Translations under genes and position numbers: made by a program
Assembly (NCBI GenBank): GCA_025738555.1
Contig: JAOVFP010000017.1
Span: forward strand, 2,790,001 to 2,854,000
Direction: 5' to 3'
From: Cyathus striatus
Lineage: Eukaryota; Basidiomycota; Agaricomycetes; Agaricales; Nidulariaceae
Length of the DNA stretch: 64,000 bases
The notes under the pieces: model-generated
Told to the model about the DNA's origin: nothing
Database searches by the model: none
Seen by the model: only the letters and a program-made list of their open reading frames with translations
In this document: one piece after another, positions 35,601-47,076 of the stretch
Position numbering within the stretch: the stretch's first letter is position 1
Layout of the letters: each line of letters opens with the position of its first letter

Positions 35601-38600
35601 TGCGTTACTGAATGTTGCTGTAGGTAATTCCAATCATAGAGCGTGGCTTGCGTGAACGTGGTGCGGATACAAAGAAGAAGGCTGCGCAGATTGTCGGAAA
35701 TTTAGCATCACTTACAGAATCGAAGGACTTTGTGCCTTACCTTGACGAGCTACTGCCTATGGTGCATCAAGTCCTTGTGGACCCTGTACCAGAGGCCCGA
35801 GCTACTGCTGCCAAAGCACTTGGTACACTTGTTGAAAGATTAGGTGAAATCCACTTCCCCGATCTTGTACCTGGGCTCTTGAGAACTCTCAAGACCGATA
35901 CGTCTGGCGTTGACAGGCAAGGTGCCGCTCAAGGTCTCAGTGAAGTTCTTTCAGGACTGGGAATGGAAAGATTAGAAGGATTGCTGCCAGATATCATTGC
36001 GAATGCTCGTTCACCCCGGCCTACAGTGCGCGAAGGATTTATGTCCTTGTTAGTGTACCTTCCAGCTACATTTGGTACACGGTTCCAGCCGCATCTACCG
36101 AAAATTATACCTCCGATCTTGGGAGGGCTATCGGATAACGAAGAATATGTACGAGAGGCAGCAATGCGAGCTGGAAGGATGGTTGTCACCAATTATTCCA
36201 GCAAAGCTATTGATCTATTGCTCCCCGAACTCGAACAAGGAATGTTCGATCCAGGCTGGCGTATTCGGGTGAGTAAAGTTTCCATTTCACAACCATCCTC
36301 AGTGATCTTACAATTTATTAGCAATCGTCAATCACCTTGGTCGGTGAACTCCTTTTCAAAGTTTCTGGCGTGTCCGGAAAAGCATCAGACCTGGAAGAAG
36401 AGGAAGTTGCTGCGGAGTCTACTGTCATTGAATCATCTCGCCGCGCACTCGTTGAGGTTCTTGGTCCAGAACGCCGTGATCGTATTTTGGCAGCTCTTTA
36501 TCTCGTTCGTCAAGACGGAGTCGTTGTAGTTCGACAAGCTTCTATCCAAATCTGGAAAGCCCTGGTTCATAACACACCACGCACCGGTATGTCCTTGTTT
36601 TCATCCTTGTGTTTTTATTATCATTCATATCCTTGACCAGTGCGCGAGATACTTCCCGAACTTGTTAATCAGATCATAAAGTTGATATCGAGCGACGAAC
36701 CGGAACAAAATGAGACAGCAGGTAGGACGGTTGGCGAGCTTTGCCGCAAGTTTGGTGAAAGAATATTGAGTGAAATAATACCCATTATGAAGACAAAATC
36801 AACTTCGACGGATGTCAGGACCCGGGCCGGTGTCTGCGTTACATTAAGTGAGATTATGTGCGTAACTTATCACTCCAGAATGAGACTACCTTTTCTAAAC
36901 CACATTTTTAGGCAAAATGCCACGGAAGGTCAACGAGAAGACCACGAGGATGATATCATATCTATGGTCCGAGTTTCTCTTGTAGACGATGAACCCAGCG
37001 TTCGCGCTGCGGCTGCGCAAGCGTTCGATGTTCTTCAAGAAGAACTTGGAGTCAAAGCCATCGACCAGACGATACCTACACTCTTGGAGGCTCTCCGACA
37101 ACCTGGAAAAGGTTCCGGAACTGCTCTTCAAGCTCTCCGAGAAGTCATGGCAGTTCGTGCTTCTACAGTATTCCCTGTTTTGATACCGACACTCACCGCA
37201 ATACCGATGACGGCCTTCAACGCCCGTGCTCTAGCATCTCTTATCACAGTGGCTGGGACTGCCCTAAGTAGACGTGTGTCTGTCATTCTCAGTGCTCTAA
37301 TAAAGGTATCAGAGGATGATCTTAGTGAGGACTTGCGTCCTGCTGTAGACGAAGCTGTTCACGCCCTTCTCTCCTCCATTGGCGATGGTGAAGGACTCAA
37401 CACGTTAATGATGATGCTGATGGGATGGTAAGGGATTTTTTGCATCGACATATTATTGTTTTATTCACTCATCATGTGTAGGGCAAAGCACGATAATCCA
37501 CTCCGTCGTGTTAGCGCTTGTAATTTCTTCGCGCAGTTCTGTGAAGTAACAGAACTCGACACCTCTTTATACCGAATTGACTGGATTCGCCAATTGACAA
37601 CGCTCTTGGACGATCCTCAAGTACCAGTCCACACAGCCGCCTGGAACGCTTTCGACATCTTCGTCAGGTCTATACCGAAGGACGAACTTGAACCGCTGGT
37701 CGTGCCTCTGCGCCGTAGCATTGAATCATCTGGCGCGCCAGGTCAGACTGTTCCAGGTTTCAGCCTTCCAAAAGGTGTTGCGCCAATAGTCCCGATCATC
37801 ATTGCTGGTCTTACCACTGGTAGCAATGAACAACGCGAGCAAGCGGCGTACGCCATTGGTGACTTGGTAGAACGTACTGAAGAGAGCGCGATTAAACCGT
37901 ATGTTGTCCAGTTGACCGGTCCACTCATTAGGGTTGCTACGCAGGCGACAACATATCCTCCTTCCGTGAAGACAGCTATCCTAAGTGCATTGATATCGAT
38001 GCTTGAGTCTATCCCAACATTTGTCAAACCTTTCTTCCCTCAGCTGCAGCGTACCTTCGTTAAGAGTGCAACTGATCCCGCAAGTAATGCTGTTAGAATT
38101 CGTGCTGCGCAAGCACTTGGAGTGCTAATGCAAAATCAACCGCGTGTTGATCCTGTCATTACGGAGCTTATAACAGGTGTAAAGAGCAACGAAGAGTCCA
38201 TTGCAAGCAGTCTTGTTGTGGCGTTAGCTCGAGTTACAAAGAGTGGATCCAAAAATATAGGTGAAAAGGCCAGGGAGTCATGCGTAGAACTTGTGTCTGA
38301 CGCGTTCCGGGAAACACATGACGGTATGTTCTCCGTCAATTGTTATTTATCTGTTTGTTGATGAGCTTTGTCCAGATAACTATTGTCAAGCTATTGGGGA
38401 GCTGGTGGCCTCTCTGTCTGATCATCCCGAGCTTTTACAGCCTATTGTTAGGTGCGTCCATTCCCTACTATGTCATGTACTCGTTTTGATCATATCTTTT
38501 ATAAGCTCTCATCTTGTGGCTGGGACTCCTCCTTCCGTCCTTTCATCTCATCTCATACTAGCAGTTCTGACGCCTGACGAAGATCTTCACGACCAACCCA

Positions 38601-38755
38601 GCAACTTGTTCCAGAAATTAGGTGTCCTCCGCAGTGTCGCTCAAAAGGTGCTAGATAGCGCTGCAAACGAAAAACCAGGTATCGCGCGTCCCGCGCGTGA
38701 ATCAAGAGATCTACTAAAAGAGCTTGATGACGAAACCCTGAGTGGTTTGTTTTAA
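29670..38755 (+). CDS. GCN1, activator of the eIF2alpha kinase GCN2
   Basis: A 9.1-kb gene with about two dozen introns of about 50-60 bp encodes a protein of roughly 2,600 residues built almost wholly of HEAT repeats. GCN1 binds translating, stalled ribosomes in the cytoplasm and passes uncharged-tRNA signals to GCN2, starting general amino-acid control. Typical blocks include VLEPFFKFLIQDQALGDREAEVRRGMLLAG, the EF3-like central HEAT region (AARRGAAYGLSGVLKGTG; RRGADTKKKAAQIVGNLASL) and the C-terminal repeats to LKELDDETLSGLF. In yeast the EF3-like part contacts the ribosome and a later part binds the RWD domain of GCN2. The start is taken at ATG 29670 because it has a strong GCCACCATG context and the frame upstream lacks another ATG. 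No frame break was noticed. Its 3' half was copied into the methyltransferase array. Confidence 0.9.
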
Positions 38756-39272
38756 AGACCGATACTTCTTGTGTGTATCGCAAATACGTACGGAAAGGAC
38801 TTATTTCATTTTAAATTCAGCTGTTGCACTGTTTCATTTACAAGCAATGCACATTGTACTAGAGAGCGGACATTCTCACAGTGTAGTGAATTTTACCATC
38901 TGCCAACGACTAATACCTCCCTGCCAACGATGCCTCCCTTCGTCGCACCTCACAGCATTAACAAAATATTGAAACATGGGTGTGTATATGTAGTCAGCTG
39001 CTCCAAATCGCGTCCGAGTACAAACTTGACGTGGCAACAACGATGCGTTTACGACCGTTAAAGGCTAATTATGCGTGTTTCTCAAACACTCCGAGTAAGG
39101 TCGACTCTTGCTAGTCTCAACTTGCACCCAACACATAAATACCAACATACCAAGACCTACCAAGTACTTTACCCTGATCTAAACCCAACGAATCTCGCAA
39201 ACTTGTTTCCGGTGAGCCTTATAATGTGCGCTGAGCCTCCAAGGGTACCCACCAAAACTCGCTCTGTTCACT
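38756..39272 (+). promoter_or_regulatory. GCN1-MT-B intergenic region, duplicated unit
   Basis: 517 bp between the GCN1 stop and the MT-B ATG. Recognisably the same sequence follows the GCN1 fragment at 44396-44917, and part of it recurs at about 50970-51470. The segment therefore travelled with the duplicated block and should hold the MT-B-type promoter. It contains TGATCTAAACCCAACGAATC about 100 bp before the ATG, kept in all three copies. Confidence 0.55.
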
Positions 39273-40270
39273 ATGTCAGACACCGACACAGATAGTTCAT
39301 TTGAGGCAACAACAAAGAAACTAGATCACCTAACAAGACCTCGGCATTCGTATGTTGGTGCAGCGTACACTCTCCCCGCTGACGACGCAGAGAAAAAAAG
39401 GTATGGAGTTCAATTTGTCAATGTCAGACGTGCTAATGGTACTTTCCAGGCTCATTACCCAACATCACCTATTGAAACGCGTCTTCGAAGGTAACCTTTT
39501 AGCACCCGTAATATTGAAGGGTGACGACAAGGTGCTGGATTCCTGCACCGGGACTGGTATGTAGTTCCAAACCATTATACTCATCATAAATCACAAACAC
39601 TAATGTTAAACTTAAAGCAATTTGGCTCCTTGAGCTGGCGAAAGAAGTGCCAGCGTCCGTGTTACTGCATGGATTTGACATCGAAACACGTCAATTTCCA
39701 GCTATAAATTCTCTGCCTAGTAATTTGGAACTTTATCAGCATTCAGTACTCTCTCTTCCGCTTGAATGGACGGATAGATTCACTGTAGTCCATCAACGGC
39801 TAGTGGTAGATGGACTTCGGCGCACGGAATGGTCACGAGCTCTAAAGGAACTACATCGAGTCACAAAACCTGGAGGATGGCTGGAGCTTTGTGAAACACC
39901 TGACTGGAGTGCAGGACCTGTCAACCAGAAGTGGAAAGAATTACTGCGAGAAGTGTACAACGATCTCGGGCTCGTCCTGGACGGGGGCAAAGATATCGAG
40001 TGTATGATGCGCAATGCGGGGTTCATAGATTTGCAAGTTGTAGAACAAAACGTGGCTCTAGGAGGTTGGGGCGGAAAGGATGGAAAGATGGAAAGTGACA
40101 ATTTAATGGAGGTTTGGAAGGGGATGGGGCGGGTGGTTTTAGAAGCGGGTAAAAATTGCATAAGAAGTGAAAAAGAGCTAGATGGATGGCTTCGGGAGCT
40201 GGAGAGGGAGTACGAAGAGTTTCAGGGAACAATCAACTGGGTAATTTGTTTTGGAAGGAAAGCTTCATAG
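39273..40270 (+). CDS. SAM-dependent methyltransferase (MT-B)
   Basis: Three exons (39273-39400, 39450-39556, 39618-40270) give 295 residues in frame with 49- and 61-bp introns. It has the family N-terminus HSYVGAAYTLPADDAEKKR, then LITQHHLLKRVFEG, motif I written VLDSCTGTAIW, GFDIETRQF, and HRVTKPGGWLELCETPDW. In motif I the usual last Gly is Ala, as in MT-C, and an Asp-Ser replaces Asp-Ala; the SAM-contacting Asp and first Gly are kept. It ends GRKAS. It heads the B-C-D array, 517 bp after GCN1, and appears intact. Substrate unknown; LaeA-like proteins are often linked to secondary metabolism, but that link is only inference here. Confidence 0.85.
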
Positions 40271-40590
40271 CGTGTTTAATGGGTTGTACATCATGAACGC
40301 AGCACCATGAAGCATTACATATGTAACCATGATCTTTGAAGCGAGTAAAATGGTGGATGGATCCCGTTAATCGTGGCTCTTCAATAGATGACTTAATATG
40401 ATAGCTTGTGGTGAGGATCATGTTAACAAATATTTTAAAAATAGATGCGAGCGAACAACATGTCAAAGGTTGTTCACATGGGCATAAGTACTTAAACCTG
40501 CGACTCGAGAGGCATCTGTAGTCCAGAAAAAGGTACCAAGCTATATATTGGAATCAAGAATTTCAAAGCTTCGCCGAGATGCCTATGAAG

Positions 40591-40599
40591 TATAAATAA
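40591..40599 (+). promoter_or_regulatory. TATA box of MT-C
   Basis: TATAAATAA stands 57 bp before the MT-C ATG (40648). The same box with flanking ACGGGGAAGGACCTTG occurs at 48390-48398, 45 bp before the MT-F ATG, so the promoter was duplicated with the gene. Confidence 0.6.
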
Positions 40600-40647
40600 C
40601 GGGGAAGGACCTTGAACTATGGTTGCCGAAGCAACTTGAAGGACACC

Positions 40648-41589
40648 ATGAGAGTCAGCCATTCATACCCAGGAGCAGCATACATCCTTCCTGCCGACGA
40701 TGGGGAGAAGAACAGGTATAGTACCTACTATACGTTCCTCACATTTTTGAAAATAACGATGTCTTACATAGGCTCGTAATCCAGCACCAGCTGCTCAAGC
40801 GCATGTTCGGTGCTAACATTCTTGCACCTGTAACATGGAAAGAGGGAGACAAACTTTTAGATGCCTGTACAGGAACAGGTGAGCTGCACGTAACACAAAA
40901 GTGGAAGCGAGCTATTGAACAACGAGGTTGCTTTAAAAGCCATTTGGCCACTTGAGGTTGCAAAAGAGATCCCCGAATACGTGCTGCTCAAAGGAATTGA
41001 CATAGAAACACGTCAATTTCCAGCCCCAGAATCTCGTCCCAAGAACCTCGAGCTTTCAGTCAATACTGTCATATCCCTTCCACCCGCATGGACAGATACA
41101 TTCACACTGGTGCACCAGCGACTACTAGTCGAAGGCCTCCGCCGCACAGAGTGGCCAGAAGCAGTGAAAGAGCTTCATCGAGTCACTAAACCAGGTGGAT
41201 GGGCAGAACTTTGCGAATTCACTGACTGGTTCGCAGGTCCCATAAACGATAAATTTAAAGAGACGCTCCATAAGGTATACAACAATGCCGGACTATTCCT
41301 AGATTGCGGCAAATATGTTGAATCCATGATGCGTGATGCGGGGTTCGTCGATATTCATATTGTAGAGAAGAACGTTCCTCTAGGCCCTTGGGGAGGAGAA
41401 GATGGAAGAATACATAGTGAGAATCTTATAGGCGTTTGGAGGGGTATAAAACCAGAGATTTTGAAGCTAGGAGAGTCGGTGGATACGGAGGAAGAGCTGG
41501 ATGGATGGCTGGATGAGGTTGAAAGGGAGTACAATGAGCTTGAAGGGACGGTCGGTTGGGTGATTTGTTATGGAAGAAAAGCCTCGTAA
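40648..41589 (+). CDS. SAM-dependent methyltransferase (MT-C)
   Basis: Exons 40648-40715, 40772-40878 and 40940-41589 give 274 residues in frame. The N-terminus is short: MRVSHSYPGAAYILPADD leads straight into the family signature, then LVIQHQLLKRMFGANILAPV, motif I LLDACTGTAIW, GIDIETRQFPAPESRP, and HRVTKPGGWAELCEFTDW. The intron inside motif I is kept. It ends GRKAS. MT-F is its duplicate, with about a dozen substitutions over the 224 codons of the last exon. This subtype is the only one intact in both blocks, which suggests it is under selection or was recently homogenised. The substrate is unknown. Confidence 0.85.
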
Positions 41590-41939
41590 TCTGACATCCA
41601 TGCCCAATGTACAATGTGTCCTGTGCTGAGCGAAATATAGAACTGCAAATGGCATAAGCGTATTACGATCCTGTGCAAAAGTTCAACAAAAATCGGATTT
41701 TACACCTGATCAGTGGGGTATTTCCGCAATTTCTTCCACGGCATAAAGGTCGTGGAAAACCCTTAAGTATTGTGGAGATACTTAAACACATCGAATGTTC
41801 ACATGCACGATTAACATGCCAGTGGGATAAGTTATAGTCTATGAATAGTCCTGCCGACCGCTACACATACGGCCCGACAGTAAAATGTTCGTATAAATGT
41901 ATGCAGCAACGCTAAGGGTTGAGTAGTTAGACATTTGCA

Positions 41940-42938
41940 ATGGTCACGGTAGACATCTCTACACATGCACCTGTTCCCCACGAAGACAAGCAGGAGAAGG
42001 CAAGGATAGCTCACTCATATCCGGGCGCGGCGTATATTCTTCCTGCCGATGATGATGAGCGCGCAAGGTACAAGCATCCATGAATAAGTTAGTTCGTGCA
42101 GAACTGATACTGACACCTCGTAGACTTGTATTGCAACATCAGTTTTTAAAACGCTCTTTTGGAGGACGAAATCTGCTGGCGCCAGTAAAGTGGAACGATG
42201 GAGATAAAGTATTGGATGCCTGCACAGGAACAGGTAATCAATCACCATCCCGGAGAAAGAGAGATGGCTAAAACATACTTTACAGGTCATTGGATTGTCG
42301 AAGTGGCGGAAGAAGTCCCGGAGAATGTTCAACTACAGGGCATTGATATCGAACCGCGCCTTTTCCTACCAGCTGAATCGCACCCTAAGAATCTTGATCT
42401 CTCCATCCACTCCGTACTCTCGCTCCCACCAGAGTGGACAGACAGATTCACAGTTGTCCATTAGCGTCTGCTAGTAGTGGCCCTTCGATGCGCAGAGTGG
42501 CCCGTAGCATTGAAAGAGCTTTATCGCGTCACAAAGCCAGGAGGATGGGTGCAACTCTGTGAATTCGCAAGCTGGGGAGGAGGGCCTTTGATGAATGAAT
42601 GGTGGGCAAAGGCAGTGAGTACCTTTTCCAGGATAGGATTGGAGTTCGACTGCGGCCAGAGATTGGAGCCTATGCTGCGCGAAGCTGGGTTTGTTGATAT
42701 CCAGGCGGATGTCCGCACCTGTCCCATTGGTGCATGGGGAGGGGAACTGAGCATGATGGCACAAAGAAATGCTGTTGCTGTTTGGAAAACGATGATACCC
42801 ACTATGTTGAATGCAGCCAGGGATCTTTGGGGATTGGAAGAGGAGTTCAACGAATTCATTGATAGAGTCGAATTTGAGTTGGAAGAGTCGGAAAGTAGCT
42901 ACCAATGGGTGGTGTGTCTGGGAAGAAAACCATTGTAA
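41940..42938 (+). pseudogene. SAM methyltransferase with one nonsense codon (MT-D)
   Basis: Exons 41940-42067, 42124-42233 and 42286-42938 would code for 296 residues and are in frame apart from a TAG at 42462-42464. There all relatives have glutamine in FTVVHQRLLV, so it is one C-to-T change from CAG. N-terminal signature AHSYPGAAYILPADDDERAR, motif I VLDACTGTGHW, GIDIEPRLF and YRVTKPGGWVQLCEF are all present, as is the GRKPL end. The gene is otherwise intact, so the loss is recent, or the stop is read through. Its duplicates are MT-G and MT-H. Confidence 0.8.
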
Positions 42939-43163
42939 TTATGTACGCGTACATTTGTGTCCTGTTCCCTGTTAACTTCAAGTGGTATTTAACAGTGCTG
43001 AATGGTCGAAGAGCTTGCCAATTGCAAACATCATACCGCGAAACCGATTCCTTACATAAGCCTCCTTCAGAGGACCTACAGACCCAATACAGACCTGAGA
43101 CAACCTGCACTGACACCAGCAACGTACTTACAAGACTGTACGCATAGGATGGGAATTCATAAG
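42939..43163. other. MT-D 3' flank, repeated elsewhere
   Basis: Features such as GTGTCCTGTTCCCTG, CCTTACATAAGCCT, TCAGAGG and ACAAGACTGTAC recur after MT-H (52660-52850) and again at 61140-61325. It is a non-coding 3' flank that was carried by the D-type duplications. Confidence 0.5.
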
Positions 43164-44395
43164 CATAGGCGTTGCTTCTGTACGATGTCTCAATATCTAG
43201 GCCACACCCAAGGAACTCTAGGCCGAACCGTCAATTAACCGCTAAACAGCATGCTGCAAAGCAATTGCAAAGTCCACATCTCTAATATAACACTACGCAT
43301 TGTCAGACCTAGGCCTAATTAATTAATTGGTCGCGTTCTATACCGACTACAATTCTTGTCTGAGCCGGCGTTCTATTATAGTTTCGCATTGCTGGAGCAA
43401 ATGACTGGTCGCCTGAATTATGGGTAGCTTGTCCTGAAGTTGACGAGAAAATACTCCTCTTGCGCGTCACGCATGGGAAGACAACGATTTGGACTAGTGA
43501 CTTCATAGAATGTATTTAAAGAGAGCGCGACTAAACCGACCAGTCTTCTCATTAGGGACCAAGGTTGCCATGCAGGTGACAACATACCCTCCTCCCATAA
43601 AGGCGGCTATCCTAAGCACATTGACATCGATGCTTGACTCTATCCTAGCATTTACCAAACTTTTCTTGTCCCTCGAGTAGAGGTAGCCTATAAGTGATGA
43701 GAGAGAGAGCTGCCACACCCCCTGTGTGGGCGAGGATGGGGAGGAGGATGGAGATGGTGAGCCGAGGACGGGAGACAGGAGAGCTGATTACATAGCACAA
43801 TGGCTATATTCATTTTGTTTACATTTGTATTTATTTGTATATTTCCTCATTCGCTTCCATTTAAACCCGCTCAGTCGAAGGGACTCGTCCTTCGTAGCCA
43901 ATTCGTAGCCCTCCAATTAGTCCCCTGCATGCGAGAGCCGGTGTGCCTGGTGCCACTAAGCGCGCTCTTGGGACTTGGTTGGGGGGCGATGGGACTGACA
44001 TGTCGCATCATACAAAATTCGGGCTGCCAACAAGCATTGTGACTTGAGCAATGCCGAGAAGCAATTGGGACTCCATCATCGAAACTATACCGGTATATTC
44101 ATTACCATAACACTTTCCTATAACCCTTCTAATACAATGACGACACAGTAGTAGTCTTCCCACAATTAAAGTGGTAAACATTGTGTTCTGGAGCAGGGTT
44201 AGGCGTACCTTCGTTAAGAATGCAACCGCTGTTAAAATTTGTGGTCTCTCTATTGTTAGGTCTGTCCATTCCCTACTGTTGCTTGCACGTTTTTTAACCA
44301 TATCTTCTGTAAGCTCTCATCTTATGTCTACAACTCCTACCTCCATCCTCCATATCACTTCGTACTTGCGGTACTGACATTCGATGTATTGCAAA
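43164..44395 (+). pseudogene. Shredded GCN1 fragment between the two array blocks
   Basis: Pieces in the same order as the GCN1 gene are recognisable: 43164-43400 matches about 33262-33490; 43402-43500 matches 33940-34030 (DWSPELWVA region); 43515-43680 matches 37880-38050; 44206-44250 matches 38048-38100; 44245-44370 matches 38440-38580. Large deletions, stops and substitutions separate them, so nothing can be translated. It shows that the methyltransferase block duplication included at least the last 5.5 kb of GCN1. The stretch 43690-44200 has no clear GCN1 match. Confidence 0.75.
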
Positions 44396-44917
44396 TACGT
44401 ACTGAAAGGACTTCTTTCATTTTAAATTCAACTGTTGCACTGTTTCATTTACAAGCAATAGAGATTGTGATAGAGAACAGACATTCTCACATTGACGATA
44501 CAGTGTGGTGAATTTTACCGTGTGCCAACGATGCCTCTCTTCGTCGCACCTCACAGCATTAACAAAATATTGAAACATGGTGTATACAAGATGTGTATAT
44601 GTAGTCAGCTGGCCCCCTTACTTGGTATAATGAAGACCTGTTGCTGCTGCTCCAAATCACGTCCGAGTACAAACTTAACGTAGCAATAACGACGCGTTTA
44701 TGACCGTTAAAGGGTAATTATGCCTGTTTCCCAAACGCTCCGAGTAACGTCGCCCCTCGCTAGTCTCAGCTTGCACTCAACGCATAACTTATAAGTACCA
44801 ACTTACCAAGTACTTTACCCTGATCTAAACCCAACGAATCTCGCAAACCTGTTTCCAATGAGCCTTATAATGTGCGTTTAGCCTCCAAGCGTACCCGCCA
44901 AAACCTGCCCTGTTTAC
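44396..44917 (+). repeat. Second copy of the GCN1-MT-B intergenic region
   Basis: Matches 38770-39270 with scattered substitutions, including GCAAATACGTACTGAAAGG, CAGCATTAACAAAATATTGA and TGATCTAAACCCAACGAATC. It would be the MT-E promoter, but the Mutator-like element now separates it from the MT-E ATG by about 2.15 kb. Confidence 0.65.
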
Positions 44918-45069
44918 CAGTCTCCTTCCCAGACCCTATAGGAAGTCTCAATCGAGCAGTACACAGTTTTTAATCCAAGTTCGTGGGGTAAGAAGAGAAA
45001 TGTACAAGTCATTATAATCAACCAATCATATCGTTTGAATTGATCAATTCTCTTTTTGGAAATGGGTAC
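44918..45069 (+). repeat. Left TIR of the Mutator-like element
   Basis: 152 bp starting CAGTCTCCTTCCCAGACC. Four mismatches to the right TIR, three of which are CpG to TpG/CpA changes. Confidence 0.8.
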
Positions 45070-45754
45070 AGTCATCAACCATTCAACGTGACAACAAAAC
45101 TTGAAGGTGTGATTGCACATCATTTAGTACATATTCTATTATAAAAATTGTACATATGGATAGATACAATCTTATAGAATCATTCTGTATAATTTTTATC
45201 GCACTGTGTTTTAGTAGGGAACAAACATTCGCAAAATAGTTGACGGGACTGAATTTTGAGCAAAACCACGCGGCGTGACAGCCGTTGATGGCTATACAGT
45301 TCATTACGGAGCACTTCAAAATTAAAGATTGCCGAAGTTCGGATCATTAATATAAACAAAACCTCCTTATCTCGCAACACTGAGCACTTCTGATTTCTAG
45401 TGATATATCAGAGAACATAGATGTACTTTACCATAAAAACATTTATAGAGGTTTATTACATCAAATAATAGTTGCCTATTTTATAAAACAGTTAAATCAA
45501 GTACCTTTATTGAGTAATCTATGCCATGTATTTTTTGGAAATCTCTTGTTTGGGGTAACTCTCCAACTTAATTTATGTGTCATATATCTATTTCAATATA
45601 TACTTGTAAAAATATTGTTTGAACTCATTCCTGGGATACTAGTCCTCAAAATACAAAAAGAATTATAGCGATAGCCACAGATTTGAGGTGAGGAGAGGTC
45701 AATCAATTGGGTTTGTCACGTTGGGTGAGGTGTCATGTTTGATGGTTGATGACT

Positions 45755-45814
45755 GTACTTTGAACTTTAATTCGATGAAACTTCCTATAGGGTCTGGCAC
45801 ATAATATATACAAA
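45755..45814 (+). repeat. Inner 60-bp inverted repeat, left arm
   Basis: Exact reverse complement of 46859-46918. It contains CTTCCTATAGGGTCTGG, the same core as the outer TIR, so it appears to be an end of a second, nested element of the same family. Confidence 0.75.
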
Positions 45815-46049
45815 TAGGAGGGTCGAGCTGACCACCGCAGAGGCCGTGAAGTACTGAGTTCGAATTGACCTCTATGGTTTCCGATAACATCATGGTGATG
45901 ATAACCTTGCGTCAATTAGTAAAGAGATCAATAACTCGTGGCGTGCAACAACTTTGTACGTAGTCTTCACCGCGGCAACGGTTTCGTATTATAGACCTAA
46001 CAGTTGAAATACTGTCTGACATGCACCTACCAACTTTGCCTGGGCCCAG

Positions 46050-46460
46050 AATGAATTTTTGAGCATAGAGATGAAGGATAGACACTAGGAGCGAAGTATA
46101 CACAGTACGAACAAAGTGGGGACAGTTGGATGAAGAAGAGGGGTCCAGATCGAATTTTTAAGCATAGAAACAAAGCATAGGCAGTAGAAACGAAGTCAAG
46201 ATAGTCTAGATGAATCAGAGGGTCAATAATGAAGTTGTGAGCTAAGGAACAAGGCATAGATTGTGGAAATGAAGCAGAGCCAGTAAGAACACAGAAGAGG
46301 GGTCAATAGCAACATAGTGAGCTTAGGGCCGAAGAAAAACAGTAAGAACAAAGCAGACACAGTTTAGAAACATATAAAACACAGTAGGAATGAAGCTGAG
46401 GGGTCAAGAACGGAGAACTGAGCTTAGGAGCGAATCAGAGAGAATAAGAACGAGTTGAGG
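46050..46460. repeat. Purine-rich degenerate tandem repeat
   Basis: Irregular units with GAGGGGTCAA, GTGAGCTTAGG, AGTAAGAACGAAGC and similar phrases recur several times on the plus strand. The strong A/G bias on one strand over 400 bp has no coding explanation. Unit borders are too worn to fix. Confidence 0.5.
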
Positions 46461-46858
46461 GCCCTTTCATGGCTATCAATCTGAAAGTCATATGCCTCTC
46501 CAATGTGTAGTTTTGTTGATCCACAGCTGAGAAACCTTTACGACTAATATGAGATCATATATGCACAATGGCCTCGAATTTCGACCTGTGAGCTCAACAT
46601 CTTTTGAATAAGTATGTTTCCAGAAAATTGAAATAACATCGCGATCACGTTTGAGAACCACTTGCAGCTTTTGCAGGCTGAATCGCACCACATTGATTTG
46701 CCAGTTTTTCAAGGACACAGTGTAAGTATACTAAATGTGTTGAATATTTTGCTCAAGTTTTGCTTTGAATATATTTTGTCTCTGAGCACTGAGCACTGAG
46801 CATTTACTTTCATACTCAGAATGATGTCGGCGAGCTGGCCATCAAGGTGGCTGTGGTG

Positions 46859-46918
46859 TTTGTATATATTATGTGCCAGACCCTATAGGAAGTTTCATCG
46901 AATTAAAGTTCAAAGTAC
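46859..46918 (-). repeat. Inner 60-bp inverted repeat, right arm
   Basis: Perfect 60/60 reverse complement of 45755-45814. Its last four bases overlap the start of the outer right TIR. Confidence 0.75.
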
Positions 46919-47066
46919 CCATTTCCAAAAAGAGAATTGATCAATTCAAACGATATGATTGGTTGATTATAATGACTTGTATATTTCTCTTCTTACCCCG
47001 CGAACTTGGATTAAAAACTGTGTACCGCTCGATCGAGACTTCCTATAGGGTCTGGGAAGGAGACTG
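46915..47066 (-). repeat. Right TIR of the Mutator-like element
   Basis: Reverse complement of 44918-45069 at 148 of 152 positions. Ends GGGAAGGAGACTG followed by the 9-bp target duplication CCTGTTTAC. Confidence 0.8.
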
Positions 47067-47076
47067 CCTGTTTACT

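Larger units (their letters stand above)
44918..47066. mobile_element. Mutator-like (MULE-type) non-autonomous element
   Basis: 2149 bp flanked by 152-bp terminal inverted repeats that start CAGTCTCCTTCCCAGACC and agree at 148 of 152 positions. A perfect 9-bp direct repeat, CCTGTTTAC, flanks it (44909-44917 and 47067-47075). Long TIRs and 9-bp target duplications are the marks of Mutator-like elements. No transposase frame is seen inside, so it needs a helper. The body has nested copies of its own end sequence and a purine-rich degenerate repeat. It is inserted one base before the MT-E ATG. Confidence 0.75.

Noticed and set aside
41940..42938. Annotating MT-D as an intact gene
   Set aside because: The TAG at 42462-42464 is in frame in the middle of the catalytic domain, and all relatives have Gln there.
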